A stretch of 64,000 nucleotides of DNA from Bombyx mori (lineage: Eukaryota; Arthropoda; Insecta; Lepidoptera; Bombycidae): contig NC_085135.1 of NCBI RefSeq assembly GCF_030269925.1, forward strand, positions 8,556,753 to 8,620,752, given 5' to 3'. The notes under the pieces were generated by a model. That model ran no database searches. It was given only the letters and a program-made list of their open reading frames with translations, and had not been told where the DNA came from. Shown piece by piece: positions 30,394 to 40,776 of the stretch. The position numbers and the translations under genes are program-made. Within the stretch, counting starts at the first letter, position 1, and each line of letters starts with the position of its first letter.

Positions 30394-30864
30394 TTAGGTT
30401 TGAATTATGATGTGCTGGATAAAATTGGAATACAAATATAGCACTTGAAATACAGGTTAGAATTAAATATAAATTTAGAAACTTAAAATTAAGATTAAGG
30501 AAGTTTGAAAATTTTCGGAGAATTTGAAGTGTAGAGCACTCACAGAAGCACGCCGTACCGCATTGCCTCGTCACGAGCAGGATGCTGGTAGTTATGTTCT
30601 GGATGCTGATTGATGGTGGGTGAGTTAGAATTGGAAGCAGCTGGTCTGTCGTCTCTGTGCGTCACGTCGCGGCTGGAGCGGGCTCACGCTTAACAGCGGA
30701 GGCTTACCGTCGTCCTCTTGAGTTGTGTTTAGACGCAGGCTTGTCCTTAGGGCAAGGCTTACTGTCGGTCGTTCTTGAAGTTTGATGGCTCGGATTCGAG
30801 ATACCAGAATCTTTGACGGTCTGTCTCAGATTTCTTCTCTGGTATCCCACTTCTGACACCAATT
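30394..30864 (-). promoter_or_regulatory. Errantivirus leader with tRNA-Leu-type primer site
   Basis: Three bases after the 5' LTR the minus strand reads TGGTGTCAGAAGTGGGAT (about 30844-30861), complementary to the 3' end of an insect tRNA-Leu as I remember it. The rest of the 470-bp leader is non-coding. It would be the place for a splice donor and packaging signal. Confidence 0.65.
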
Positions 30865-31134
30865 TGTTACACGGCCTTTCTCAAACTTCTTTTTAAAAAA
30901 AATCACAAAAACTTTTCACGACTAAACTGTCTTTTATTAGACTTCACAATTTTACAACACTATTGTTGACTTCTCAAACTTATGTATGCTCGCGACGGCT
31001 TCCAGATTCTAACTGGTTTTCAATATGATTTGATTTTACATGAAAGCTAAAAATGATGACTCTAATGGAAAAACACAATGAGCTCGTAAACGAGCTGATT
31101 AGGGCAAAGCTGCTTTGTAGAGTAGTGTGTAACA
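30865..31134 (-). repeat. Errantivirus LTR, right (5' LTR)
   Basis: Partner of 23106-23376, with the same termini. The interrupted Kabuki-like pol frame reads about 50 codons into it before a stop at 30980. Confidence 0.92.
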
Positions 31135-33538
31135 ACACCCAGCCAGCGACGAAGGCGCGGGCACATGCTTCCGCCGTGATTTCTTCAAGAGGGTATGCCT
31201 CAGGCCAACGAGTAAAACGGTCGATGACCGTGAGGCAGTACCTAAAGCCACCTGAAATCGGTAATGGTCCCACGATGTCCATATGGACATGAGAAAAGCG
31301 TTGGGAAGGAACAGGAAAAGTAGAAGTGGGTGATTGGGTATGGCGGTGGACTTTGTTTTTCTGACAATCTGTGCATTCACTGACCCACTGTCTGCAATCT
31401 TTCTGTGCTCCAGGCCAGATAAACCTCCTCGTAACCATTCTTGCAGTGGCTTTTGCACCTGGATGGCTCAGTTTATGAAGCGCGTCAAAAATAGGTTTCC
31501 TGAAAGCTACTGTCATATATGGTCGTGGATTTGGTGTGGAAATATCGCAGTAAATTTCCTTGTCGGAGTCTGATACTTTAATTTTCTTCAGATCTAGTGC
31601 TGAACCTTTCTGTAGCAGCTGTTGTAATTCTAGATCCGAGTCTTGTGATGCTGCGAGTGCGATGTAGTCTATAATGCGACTAATTTCCTCTATGCGGGAG
31701 AACGCGTCAGCTACAACGTTTTGGCTTCCTTGGATATACTGGATATCCGTTGTAAATTGGGATATGTAGTCCAGATACCGAAATTGCCTTGGAGAGCATT
31801 TTTCACGATTATGTGAGAAAGCAAATGACAGGGGCTTATGATCCGTAAAAACTGTGAATGGTCTTGCTTCTACCATATGGCGAAAATGGCGTATTGCGTT
31901 GTATATAGCCAGCAGCTCACGATCATATGGGCTATACTTCTTTTCTGCAGAAGAGAGGCGTCGTGAAAAAAACCCCAGTGGCTTCCAACTGTCTTTACAC
32001 TTTTGGTGAAGTGCGGCTCCCATGGACGTATCGGACGCGTCTGTGAATATGGCCAACTGTGCAGCAGGTCCTGGATGTGCGAGCATCACTGCTTCGGAAA
32101 GACTTTTCTTGCAGCTATTGAAAGCTTCCTGTTGTTCAGGAGTCATTGTAATGCTCTGTGTTCCCTTCGTTTTAGGTCCAGCTAGTATGTCGTTTAATGG
32201 ACTTTGAAATTTGGCCGCATTGGGTACAAATCGACGGTAAAAATTGTACATTCCTAAAAATCGGCGAAGTTCTTTTACTGCTGTCGGTGTTGGGTAGTTC
32301 ATGATTGCCTGCACTTTTTCTGGTAGCGGCTTAATGCCTTCTGCGCTTACCTCATGGCCCAGGAAGGTGATACAAGCCTTACCAAATTCACACTTGTTAG
32401 TGTTAATGAGCATGCCATATTCTGCTAAGCGCTGAAACAGCTGTCGAAGGTGTTGGAGGTGGGAGGTCTCATCTGGAGAAGCAAGTAAAATATCATCTAA
32501 GAACCCGTAACAAAATGGCAGATCCTTAAGCATTTCGTCTACGAATCTTTGAAAGGTCTGTGCCGTGTTTCGCAGTCCGAAGGTCATATATGGGAATTCA
32601 AATAATCCGAACGGTGTAGTTATTGCTGCCCTTGGGATATCGGCCTTGTGAATCGGTATCTGATGGTAAGCTTTAACTAAGTCAATTTTTGAGTAGACTT
32701 TCGTCCCTGCTAGTTGCTGCGAGAAGTCTTGAATGTGGCGGATTGGATATTTGTCCGGGATTGTACGCGCGTTCAGTGCCCGATAGTCCCCGCAAGGTCG
32801 CCAGCCGTTGTCTTTTTTGGGGGCGAGGTGCAGCGGTGATGCCCACGAACTCTTGGACCTACGCGCCGTACCGTTCGCCAGCATTTCGTTGAACTCCTGC
32901 TTCGCAATCTTTAGTCGGTCAGGTGGAAGTCTTCTCGGTCGACTGGAAACGGGAGGACCTGGTGTCGTGCGGATGTGGTGCTCTGTTCCGTGTTTGATTT
33001 CTCGTTGGGTTCCAGCTGGACGTGTAATTGCAGGATATTCACGCAATAGCTGGTGATATATGGAGTCGCCAGATATCACTTTAATTGATGCAATGTCATT
33101 TGCCTCTTTTTCTGGTGTAGCTGTAGCACAGAGAGATGTCAACCCGTCGACCAGGCGGTGGTTCCTCACGTCTACGAGCAAATCATAAAAACGGAGGAAA
33201 TCAGCACCAATTATTGGTTTAGAAACATCGGCCACCACGAAACGCCATCTGTAGGCGCGGCGTAGACCAATGTTGAGTTGTAAGTGGATCCAACCGTAAG
33301 TAGCGATCGGAGAACCATTTGCAGCATAGAGTTGGTAGTCGGTTTTAGTACGAGGTTGACTCAGCGCAGATCTTGGATACACACAAAGGTCAGATCCTGT
33401 ATCGACGAGAAATGACAACTTGCTGTTTCTATCCGTAATGAATAAGCGGCCTGGCTTAGATGGGCAGCCGTTAGCCGCTACCTCTGGCTGCCGGGTGCGT
33501 TTCCCGAAGTCGCGTTGAATTTGCAAGGTGTTGTACAT
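31135..33538 (-). pseudogene. Kabuki-like element Y pol, truncated
   Basis: Protease, reverse transcriptase, RNase H and the first part of integrase. The ATG at 33538 lies 60 bp inside the gag frame, in the -1 phase. Protease FLVDTGSD has its aspartate at residue 46. Reverse transcriptase has WRPCGDYRALN and the catalytic YGFLDDILLA. RNase H has IFTDASDTSMGAAL. Integrase has the zinc region (HPGAKATARM, CTDCQKNK) and the first core aspartate (HMDIVGPLP). The frame meets the errantivirus LTR after FVAGW, so the second and third acidic residues are missing. The stop at 30980 lies in the LTR. Confidence 0.85.
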
Positions 33539-34350
33539 CGTGTGGCTTTACCACCAAATCGGTTGTGGTACCAACAGTAGCTTATATTCCAATCTCTGGA
33601 TCGTGAGCGAGAGCGAGAGCGAGAACGATGATTCTCTTGAGACTGGCTTCGCTGATTACGCCGATGCCAACTTGGACTGCGAGACAGCCGTGCCTTCAAT
33701 GATGCCACTTCTTTAGTTAATGCTTCAACTTGTTTTGCCATGTTGTTTATAATACTACTGCCATCAGCTGCTGCTATCACAGGTGCAACCGGTATCGGAA
33801 CGATTTCATAAATGCGATCTGCTAGGTCTGCAACAGTCTCGAGTGGTACATCCGTTTGTGACGCTATTACGGTTTGAATATTGTGTGGCAGACGGCTCGA
33901 CCATAGCGTGCGTAGGAACGAATCAGGTCCTGCTAATGTTTGTAAATGTTGCAGGAATTGCGAGGGTTTTCGATCTCCTAATTCTTCGTGCATCAATAAC
34001 TGTTTGACTTTTTTTTCTTGTGACGCCGACAATCTTTTTGTCAGTTCAGTTTTTAATTTTATGTATTTATTTTCAGCTGGTGGGGAAATAATAATATCTT
34101 TTACCTCCGCTGCATATTGCTGGTCGAGTTGTGCGAGAACATGGTAGAATTTCGTCGCATCTGATGTGATGCCGGAGATTAAAAATTGACCCTCAACCTG
34201 GGCAAACCACAATCCGGGCTCCTCGGGCCAAAATGGCGGTATTTTCACTCCAACTTTGTAGATTCCTACGGTTTCACCCATGCCTCCTTCTGTACGATCT
34301 CCAGAAGTGTATCTGCTTCCCGATGGAAGTTGTCCCTTCTCACGACTCAT
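33478..34350 (-). CDS. Kabuki-like element Y gag
   Basis: A 290-residue capsid-nucleocapsid protein starting MSREKGQLPSG at 34350, 10 bp downstream of the primer site. The capsid-like part starts near residue 37 (PPFWPEEPGLWFAQVEGQF). A Ser/Arg dipeptide run lies near 239-250. The single finger CWYHNRFGGKATRCTTPC near 257-274 is of the CHCC type used by the CsRn1 group instead of the usual CCHC knuckle. The frame is complete; its last 61 bp overlap pol. Confidence 0.85.
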   Translation of the reverse strand: MSREKGQLPSGSRYTSGDRTEGGMGETVGIYKVGVKIPPFWPEEPGLWFAQVEGQFLISGITSDATKFYHVLAQLDQQYAAEVKDIIISPPAENKYIKLKTELTKRLSASQEKKVKQLLMHEELGDRKPSQFLQHLQTLAGPDSFLRTLWSSRLPHNIQTVIASQTDVPLETVADLADRIYEIVPIPVAPVIAAADGSSIINNMAKQVEALTKEVASLKARLSRSPSWHRRNQRSQSQENHRSRSRSRSRSRDWNISYCWYHNRFGGKATRCTTPCKFNATSGNAPGSQR

Positions 34351-34360
34351 CTTCTATCAG

Positions 34361-34378
34361 ATCACGTCGGGCTCACCA
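34361..34378 (-). promoter_or_regulatory. Primer binding site of element Y, tRNA-Trp type
   Basis: Minus strand TGGTGAGCCCGACGTGAT differs by one base from the BEL primer site at 3956-3973 and lies two bases after the LTR. Confidence 0.7.
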
Positions 34379-34380
34379 AT

Positions 34381-34646
34381 TGAAGTTCACAAGTTCTTTC
34401 TAGTTCGAATGAAAGTCTTTTCACTTCACAATTGTTTATTTAAATATTATAATAAATCAAAAATGAAAATTTTCCGGTGCACAAAAATAAAACTTAAATA
34501 TGAGATCGCGTGATATTGAGACGTGGTGGCCGAGTTGAAATTGTGCGTGCGTTCGCCGTCAGATCGTGGCTCGACTAGTCGCTGCGACCGAGCGCAAGCG
34601 ATTTTGTATTTTACAATACGAGTACTGAGTAGGTATCGTTCCTACA
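34381..34646 (-). repeat. 5' LTR of Kabuki-like element Y
   Basis: From TGTAGGAACG (minus-strand start at 34646) to AACTTCA next to the primer site. It is defined by TG/CA ends, the primer site on one side and an abrupt break in foreign pol coding on the other. No partner LTR was found in the window. Confidence 0.6.
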
Positions 34647-35297
34647 GTGGAAAACACAGAGCACCCTGATAGACTGTGTGAAAAATCGTGAATGTGTCTG
34701 ATTGGGTATTTGTCTGGCACTGTTCTGGCGTTCAGCATCCGATAGTCCCCACAAGGTCGCCATCCAGTGTCTTTCTTGGGGTCAAGTGCAACGGAGATGA
34801 CCATGGTGATTTTGAGGGTCTGGCTGTGCCATTACGCAGCATCGCATCAAACTCCTCTTTTGCAATTTTTAGTTTGTTGGGGGCCAGCCTACGCGGTGTA
34901 CATGAAACTGGTGGCCCAGGTGTAGTATTTATGTAATGTAACGTATTATGTGTTGGTGTGCGATGAATACCTGAAGGACGGGTGATGTCAGGATACTCTC
35001 TTAGTATGTGATGGTATGTGCTGTCACCAATGAGTACCTTTACCGAACAAACAACATCAGACGGGCAGGCAGGAGAAGCCGGGGCCGCGAGTGTTGTATT
35101 ATTGTCCATAAGACGGTGGTTCCTGCAATCAATAATTAAATTGTAAAACGACAAGAAATCTACACCTATTATTGCCTTTGTGACGTCGGCGACTATAAAT
35201 TGCCAGGTGAAGTCACGGCGTAGTCCTAAGTTTAAAGTTAAATATTTGTAACCATATGTACAAATGGGCGTTCCGTTTGCTGCACATAATTGTTAAA
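34647..35297 (-). pseudogene. Kabuki-like element X, protease-reverse transcriptase fragment
   Basis: Minus-strand coding related to element Y but clearly diverged: LCAANGTPICTYGYKY, FYNLIIDCRNHRLMDNNT, NTTPGPPVSCTPRRLAP, then after a frameshift near 34775 RPCGDYRMLNARTVPDKY. It ends at SVFST, where the LTR of element Y begins, so element Y inserted into this copy. The integrase tail at 22808-23105 may be the other end of the same or a similar copy. Confidence 0.75.
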
Positions 35298-36407
35298 GGT
35301 ATAAGATGATAAGATGCTTTATGAACCTTCATTGTTTCGACAAAAATAAACAAATAAAATCGATAACGAACGTAGTGGAAGAAATAAAATAAACATAATT
35401 TCAAGTTCGTTTATCTATAATATATAGTGGGAAAAAACTCTTAATAAATTTTCACCATGGCGGTGGGCTGGTTCTATATTTTGTAAGTTTCTGCGGGGGC
35501 GAGTATTACTAAAGAGTGAACAAAAAAGAGGGGCAGGCCGAGACTAGGTAATGAGAAGTAGACGTACCTGCCAACTCGTCGTTGGCTTCTTACAGGCTGC
35601 AGAATACTGGGAACGTGAGTGATGGACGATGCGTAATGGCGGCGTCCGGCGTGACGAGTTGACGGCACTCTTCTAAATTGTTTGTTTACAAAACTGGTAT
35701 ACCACTCGCGCAGCGATGAGTATGATCGACAGTAAGAGTTCGTAATTTAATAGAACAGTAGTAAAAGTCCATAAAAATATTGAGATGAAAAACAAGCGGC
35801 GTGTACGTGTACAATGCGTGTGATGCGGTCGGCGATAGTCTTATTTTTTATTTTTGTCCCTTTTCTTTTTGTTTTTTTTTTTTTATCTGGCCATGCGATA
35901 GGTTTTATGTCTACTCTCATTAAAAAAATAACTAATATACATAAATCGGTTGACTTAAAAGTTTTAGATAAAAATGATATTTAAAAAAAACCTAAGATAC
36001 GGGGGTAAGTATTTTACTAGCATGCGAAATAACTTTTGTTACGTACTTATATACAAAACTGTTTACTACAAAAGCTTTGGTACGAAATAAAATTAAACTA
36101 TCAGGTACGATGTACACCATTGATATTTTAATAGAGTGAAACAGCAGGGGGGGGCAACGTTAATTGAATTCGGACCGAAGCCGGATGCAAGCGGAGCACC
36201 GCCGAACTCCTGCACTCAATTACTTAACGCACAACCTATGTTTACGTAAATTTCCTTTCAAATAATCAACAGTGTAAAATTTCATCTAAAATTTGATTTC
36301 CTATTCGTTCAATATATTGCATGGCACTTGTGGAAATTTTGTTCGAGCATTTTCGATTTGGGTATACGAGGTTCAACATTTGTTATCACACGTGTAACAC
36401 GTTTACC
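35298..36407. other. Intergenic DNA
   Basis: AT-rich and without recognisable coding. Part of it may be untranslated or LTR sequence of the neighbouring Gypsy fragment, but no boundaries can be shown. Confidence 0.45.
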
Positions 36408-36650
36408 GGTGGTAGGACCTCTTGTGAGTTCGCGCAGGTAGGTACCACCACCTTGCCTATTTCTGCCGTGAAGCAGTAATGCGTTTCGGTTTGAAGGCTG
36501 GGGCAGCCGTTGTAACTATATTGAGATCTTAGAACTTGTATATCCAGATAGGTGGCGGCATTTACGTTGTAGATGTCTATGGGCTCTGGTAACCGCTCAA
36601 CATCAGGTGGGCCTAGAGCTCGTCCACCCACCTAGAAAAAAAAAAAAAAA
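36408..36650 (+). mobile_element. Bm1-type SINE, 5'-truncated
   Basis: Starts GGTGGTAGGACCTCTTGTGA and follows the same body as 2819-3045, ending in 15 A (36636-36650). The tRNA-like head is missing. A degenerate CGTGTAACACG just before it could be a remnant of the upstream Bm1 body. Confidence 0.75.
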
Positions 36651-37128
36651 GATGTGAATACTTTTTAAATAAAACAAACCGATCATTATTACCTGTTTGA
36701 AATAAAATTGGAAAGGTGCAAGCAATGTTTTATAAGCGGTACCCTCCTCTACTCATAAAAGCTCGTCAAGACGTCCCGTGCCCTCCAATGCAATCTCCTG
36801 TCGGTTATTACTTGTCATCGTAACAGCTTTATGCGAACTTCCGAACTAAATAAATGACTTTTTTTCGCTATTTTATTTATCGACATCGTTATATTCTGGC
36901 TAACTCGTTTAAGGAGACTGCATCTCAGCTTTCAGCTGGAATTGTGATTTTGATTTATAAAAAGGTTTCGATTTATATAATTCTTCCACCTTCTAATATA
37001 TTTATTGTTATTGCCTAAAGACTTCGTTTTATAGAATTCTTCCACGTTCTAATTAATATATTATTTGTTATTGCCTAATAGATACAATGGCTGGTGTACT
37101 TCGCTAACGGTAGGTTACTTTTGATAGC
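36651..37128. other. Intergenic DNA with imperfect 60-bp duplication
   Basis: No gene. Around 36970-37080 a segment containing AATTCTTCCAC, TTCTAAT and TTGTTATTGCCTAA occurs twice with small differences. Confidence 0.5.
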
Positions 37129-37926
37129 GATAGCGTGAATGGTGATGCCCCTGCTGAGGTGGTCCCTCCGAGCATATCGGAGGAGGAGATTCGTGCGGCC
37201 GTGTCAAGGATGCGGAAGAAGGACGCGGCCCCTGACCCTGACGGTGTTCACGGCCGGGTCTGGGATTTGGCCTTCGGTGCCCTTGGGGACCGGCTCTTGC
37301 GGCTCTTTGAAGCCTGCCTTGAGTCGGGACGGTTTCCGAAGCAGTGGAAGACGGGCAGACTTGTTCTACTAAGGAAGGAGGGACGCCCTGCGGACTCACC
37401 TGCGGGGTATCGTCCCATCGTGTTGCTGGACGAGGCGGGAAAACTGCTCGAGCGGGTGGTGGCCGCCCGCATCGTCCAGCACCTGACGGGGGTGGGTCCC
37501 GATCTGTCAGCGGAGCAGTTCGGATTCAGGGAGGGCCGCTCGACCATCGACGCGGTGATGCGCGTGCGCGCCCTCTCTGATGAGGCTGTCGGCCGGGGCG
37601 GGGTTGCACTGGCGGTGTCCCTGGACATCGCCAACGCGTTCAACACCCTGCCCTGGTCGGTGATCGCGGGGGCGATCACGGCGTCCCTGCGTATCACGGC
37701 GTCCCTGCGTATCTCCGTCGGCTAGTCGGGTCCTACCTCGAGGATAGATCGGTTGTGTGCACCGGGCACGATGGGACGGTGCTCCGCTTCCCCGTCGAAC
37801 GCGGTGTTCCACAGGGGTCGGTCCTTGGCCCTCTCTTGTGGAACATCAGCTATGACTGGGTCCTGCGGGGCGCCCTTAGGGCTCCTCTCCCGGGTCTGAG
37901 TGTAGTTTGCTACGCGGACGACACTT
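37129..37926 (+). pseudogene. Internal fragment of an R1-clade ORF2
   Basis: Plus-strand reverse transcriptase coding related to R1 copies A and B: GVHGRVWDLAF, AGYRPIVLLDEAGKL, EQFGFREGRSTIDAV, NTLPWSVIAG, then after an 18-bp duplication (GCGTCCCTGCGTATCACG, near 37690-37715) and frame loss, GVPQGSVLGPLLWN and CYADDT. It begins in the linker before the reverse transcriptase and ends just after the catalytic aspartates. It therefore lacks both LINE ends, including the poly(A) that normal insertion would leave. Confidence 0.85.
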
Positions 37927-38290
37927 TATTTACAATTTAAGAATTTGTTGAACAAACAATCGACGAATTGTATTTTATGAAGCTTTCCGTACAATATCCA
38001 CCACGATCCATTTGACATTACAACAATAGAAAAACTAAATGATGGTCACGCTACCTCAAGTTATTCATATTTGGGTTGAAGTTAGATATTTTGATATCCC
38101 CAATACTTATTTCATTACAATCAATTAACGATTATATTTATAAATAGTTACTAATGATCCGATAAACAAGTTGTTTGTTATACAATAAACTATTTAACAT
38201 TGTTGCTTGTTTTGCTGTTTTTTTCCACATACATTCAGGCTCATATTTCCACGCTGACTTCTTTGAGGAAAAATTGTTATTTATTTATTT
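37927..38290. other. AT-rich intergenic DNA
   Basis: No recognisable feature. Confidence 0.5.
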
Positions 38291-38540
38291 ACTAGCTGAC
38301 CCGACAGACTTCGTAGTGCTTCAATCGATAAATAAAAGACCTAAGCTTTTGTATAAAATAAACATAAAACAAACAAAAAAAATCCGTCCGACGGGGGACA
38401 CATCAAAGGAAAAACATTTTTTTTATTTTTTTACCTTTTAGACCTTCTCTGGACTTCCACAAATAATTTAAGACTAAAATTAGCCAAATCGGTCCAGCCG
38501 TTCTCGAGTTTTAGCGAGACTAACGAACAGTTTTGTTTCA
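38291..38540 (+). repeat. Degenerate dispersed repeat
   Basis: Runs from ACTAGCTGACCCGACAGACT to AAATCGGTCCAGCCGTTCTC and GAGACTAACGAACAG. Sequences of this type are scattered widely in moth and butterfly genomes, from memory. I cannot assign a family; no coding is present. Confidence 0.5.
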
Positions 38541-39177
38541 GTTTTTTTTTTCACAAAAGTCTGGTGGGCCATTTCTTGATTCCTGACACAAACACTAAAA
38601 GAAGTGCACTCGAATATCATATCTTCCAAGTTTTTACATTTTAATACAGCGCCATGTTTGCATAAGTATCCAAATTATCATCTAATCAAAATTAAATTAA
38701 AATTTCTAGATTTTTATTTCATAGATCTCGATCGGAATCTCTAGCGTTAAAAAACAGTGTTTATTAAATAAAAAAACTTTTTTATTTTATTTTATAGTAT
38801 TATAACAAGGGGAAATACATGGCTTATGGTAAGGCTGTTGATAGCCATCAAGGTTTGTTCGCTTTACATTAGAATCCTTATATTTAAATATGATTAAAAA
38901 TAAGTAAAAAGGTAAGTTTTAATATCTTTTTAGAAATTGTATTTTGTTTACCTTCCGTAATGGACTTTGCATATGCAGGTTTGTTTCCGAACATAAATTA
39001 ATTATCTCATTACATAAAAAATAATATTATTTTCAGTTATAGATTTTACAAAATGAATTCCCGTGATTAATTTACATGAAAGCGTTACGTATTCATTTTG
39101 CTTTATACATTATTATTGAACGAATTATTGATTCAAAAAGATGAAGCCAAGAAAATTATAATTAATCGTAGTCTACA
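38541..39177. other. AT-rich intergenic DNA
   Basis: No gene or identifiable repeat. Confidence 0.5.
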
Positions 39178-39269
39178 TGTTGGAGTATTTCCACTTTCGG
39201 GTAGCGACATGGTAAGCGGGCGGCCTTCGTAAGTCAATAAAACCAGAAACGAGCTCAGAGCGTATATTA
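39178..39269. repeat. Left terminal direct repeat (LTR-like)
   Basis: 92 bp shared with 45573-45664; differs at GGCGGC/GGCGGT and ACGAGC/ACGAAC. Confidence 0.75.
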
Positions 39270-39515
39270 TCTTGCACGTGTTGTTTTCGATGAATGCTTG
39301 CACGTGTTGTTTGTCGTCCCATCTTTATTAGTCGTGAACTAATGGTTTATAAAAACACGCGCCGACACGGCCATTCTGCTTATGACGTGTCCCTGCGTCA
39401 AAATAATATAAGTATATTTATGTGAAGTCACATAAATCATCTCACTTAACTATTACACTAAATTACTATCGAGTTCGACTTTTAGTGTCCAGGTCTCGAC
39501 TCCTTTATTTGAGAT

Positions 39516-40272
39516 ACCAAGCCTCGACGCTGGCACTCAAATTTCAGGTCTCACAACCCTAGAATACCAGAACAACCAAGCCTCGACGCTGGTGTTCAGA
39601 TTTCAGGCCTGGAAGCCTTAATAATCTAGAGCTACCAAGCCTCGACGCTGGCAGTTAGATTCCAGGCTCCAAGGCCCTAAGATGTCAGAAGAGCTACCAA
39701 GCCTCGACGCTGGCACTCAAATTTCAGGTCTCACAACCCTAGAATACCAGAACAACCAAGCCTCGACGCTGGTGTTCAGATTTCAGGCCTGGAAGCCTTA
39801 ATAATCTAGAGCTACCAAGCCTCGACGCTGGCAGTTAGATTCCAGGCTCCAAGGCCCTAAGATGTCAGAAGAGCTACCAAGCCTCGACGCTGGCACTCAA
39901 ATTTCAGGTCTCGAAACCCTAGAATACCAGAACAACCAAGCCTCGACGCTGGTGTTCAGATTTCAGGCCTGGAAGCCTTAATAATCTAGAGCTACCAAGC
40001 CTCGACGCTGGCAGTTAGATTCCAGGCTCCAAGGCCCTAAGATGTCAGAAGAGCTACCGAGCCTCGACGCTGGCACTCAAATTTCAGGTCTCGAAACCCT
40101 AGAATACCAGAACAACCAAGCCTCGACGCTGGTGTTCAGATTTCAGGCCTGGAAGCCTTAATAATCTAGAGCTACCAAGCCTCGACGCTGGCAGTTAGAT
40201 TCCAGGCTCCAACGCCCTAAGATGTCAGAAGAGCTACCATGCCTCGACGCTGGTGCTCAGGCTTAACGCCTT
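39516..40272. repeat. 180-bp higher-order tandem array
   Basis: Four 180-bp units (39516-40235) plus a partial fifth. Each is composed of three related subunits of 59, 59 and 62 bp, each opening with ACCAAGCCTCGACGCTGG. Units differ by only a few substitutions (for example CTCACAACCC versus CTCGAAACCC). It is non-coding. It is not a CRISPR array: there are no unique spacers, and the setting is eukaryotic. Confidence 0.93.
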
Positions 40273-40776
40273 ATAATAATAATAATAATAATAATAATTT
40301 ATTTATTTCTCTCTTAAAGGTACAAGGTACATACAAATTCAAATGGAAATAAATTAACCTTATAATTTATTTTGTAAGCCTTTGAAAGAGCTGAAGTCTG
40401 TACTAGGTTCAAAGACCTGTATTACTGATCTCCAGGCTCCCTCCTTCTTAAGATAGATTAGGTTAGGTTAAGTCGTGAACAGATGATGCGGACTAGTGTT
40501 GAGAGATCATTAGGTGTTATATTTTAAGAAGGTCATTTTACGTGTGTGTGCGTGTGTGAATGTGTGTGTATTTGGGTGTGTGAGTGTGTGTGTGTGTGTG
40601 TGAGTGAGTGTGAGTGTGTTTATATATGAGCGTGTGCGCGCATGCATGTTGTATTGTGTATGTGTGAGTATCTGCATCTATGCGTGTTTATTATTACTAT
40701 TACATAGGTATAAATAATATAAATATAATAATATAAATAATTATTTGCTTAATTGGGCTCGAAAACAAAAAGCAGA

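Larger units (their letters stand above)
23106..31134 (-). mobile_element. Errantivirus-like Ty3/Gypsy element with gag, pol and env
   Basis: About 8 kb, minus strand. LTRs of 271 and 270 bp (23106-23376 and 30865-31134) run from TGTTACACGG to GTGTGTAACA and differ at roughly six or seven positions. A tRNA-Leu-type primer site, gag, a -1 frameshift, pol and two env-like frames follow in order on the minus strand, then a polypurine tract (AAAAAGGGGGAG, about 23378-23389). The layout is that of insect errantiviruses. No target duplication is seen: the flanking bases are AACC on the left and ACAC on the right. Confidence 0.93.
31135..34646 (-). mobile_element. Kabuki-like (CsRn1 group) Gypsy element Y, 3'-truncated
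   Basis: Minus-strand element with 5' LTR, tRNA-Trp-type primer site, gag with a CHCC finger and pol in the -1 frame. It is cut within the integrase where the errantivirus LTR begins. The CHCC gag finger and tRNA-Trp priming are, from established descriptions, marks of the CsRn1 clade; silkworm Kabuki is a member reported from the W chromosome. Its own right end lies in the reverse transcriptase of another Kabuki-like copy (34647-35297). Confidence 0.8.

Noticed and set aside
33600..33640. GAGCGA simple repeat as a regulatory repeat
   Set aside because: It encodes the Ser/Arg dipeptide run of the Kabuki-like gag.
39516..40272. CRISPR-like array
   Set aside because: Repeats are contiguous related subunits without unique spacers, and the surroundings are plainly eukaryotic.
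40540..40640. (GT)n tract as a Z-DNA or regulatory element
   Set aside because: It lies in the 3' UTR of the CR1-like LINE; nothing beyond a microsatellite can be supported.
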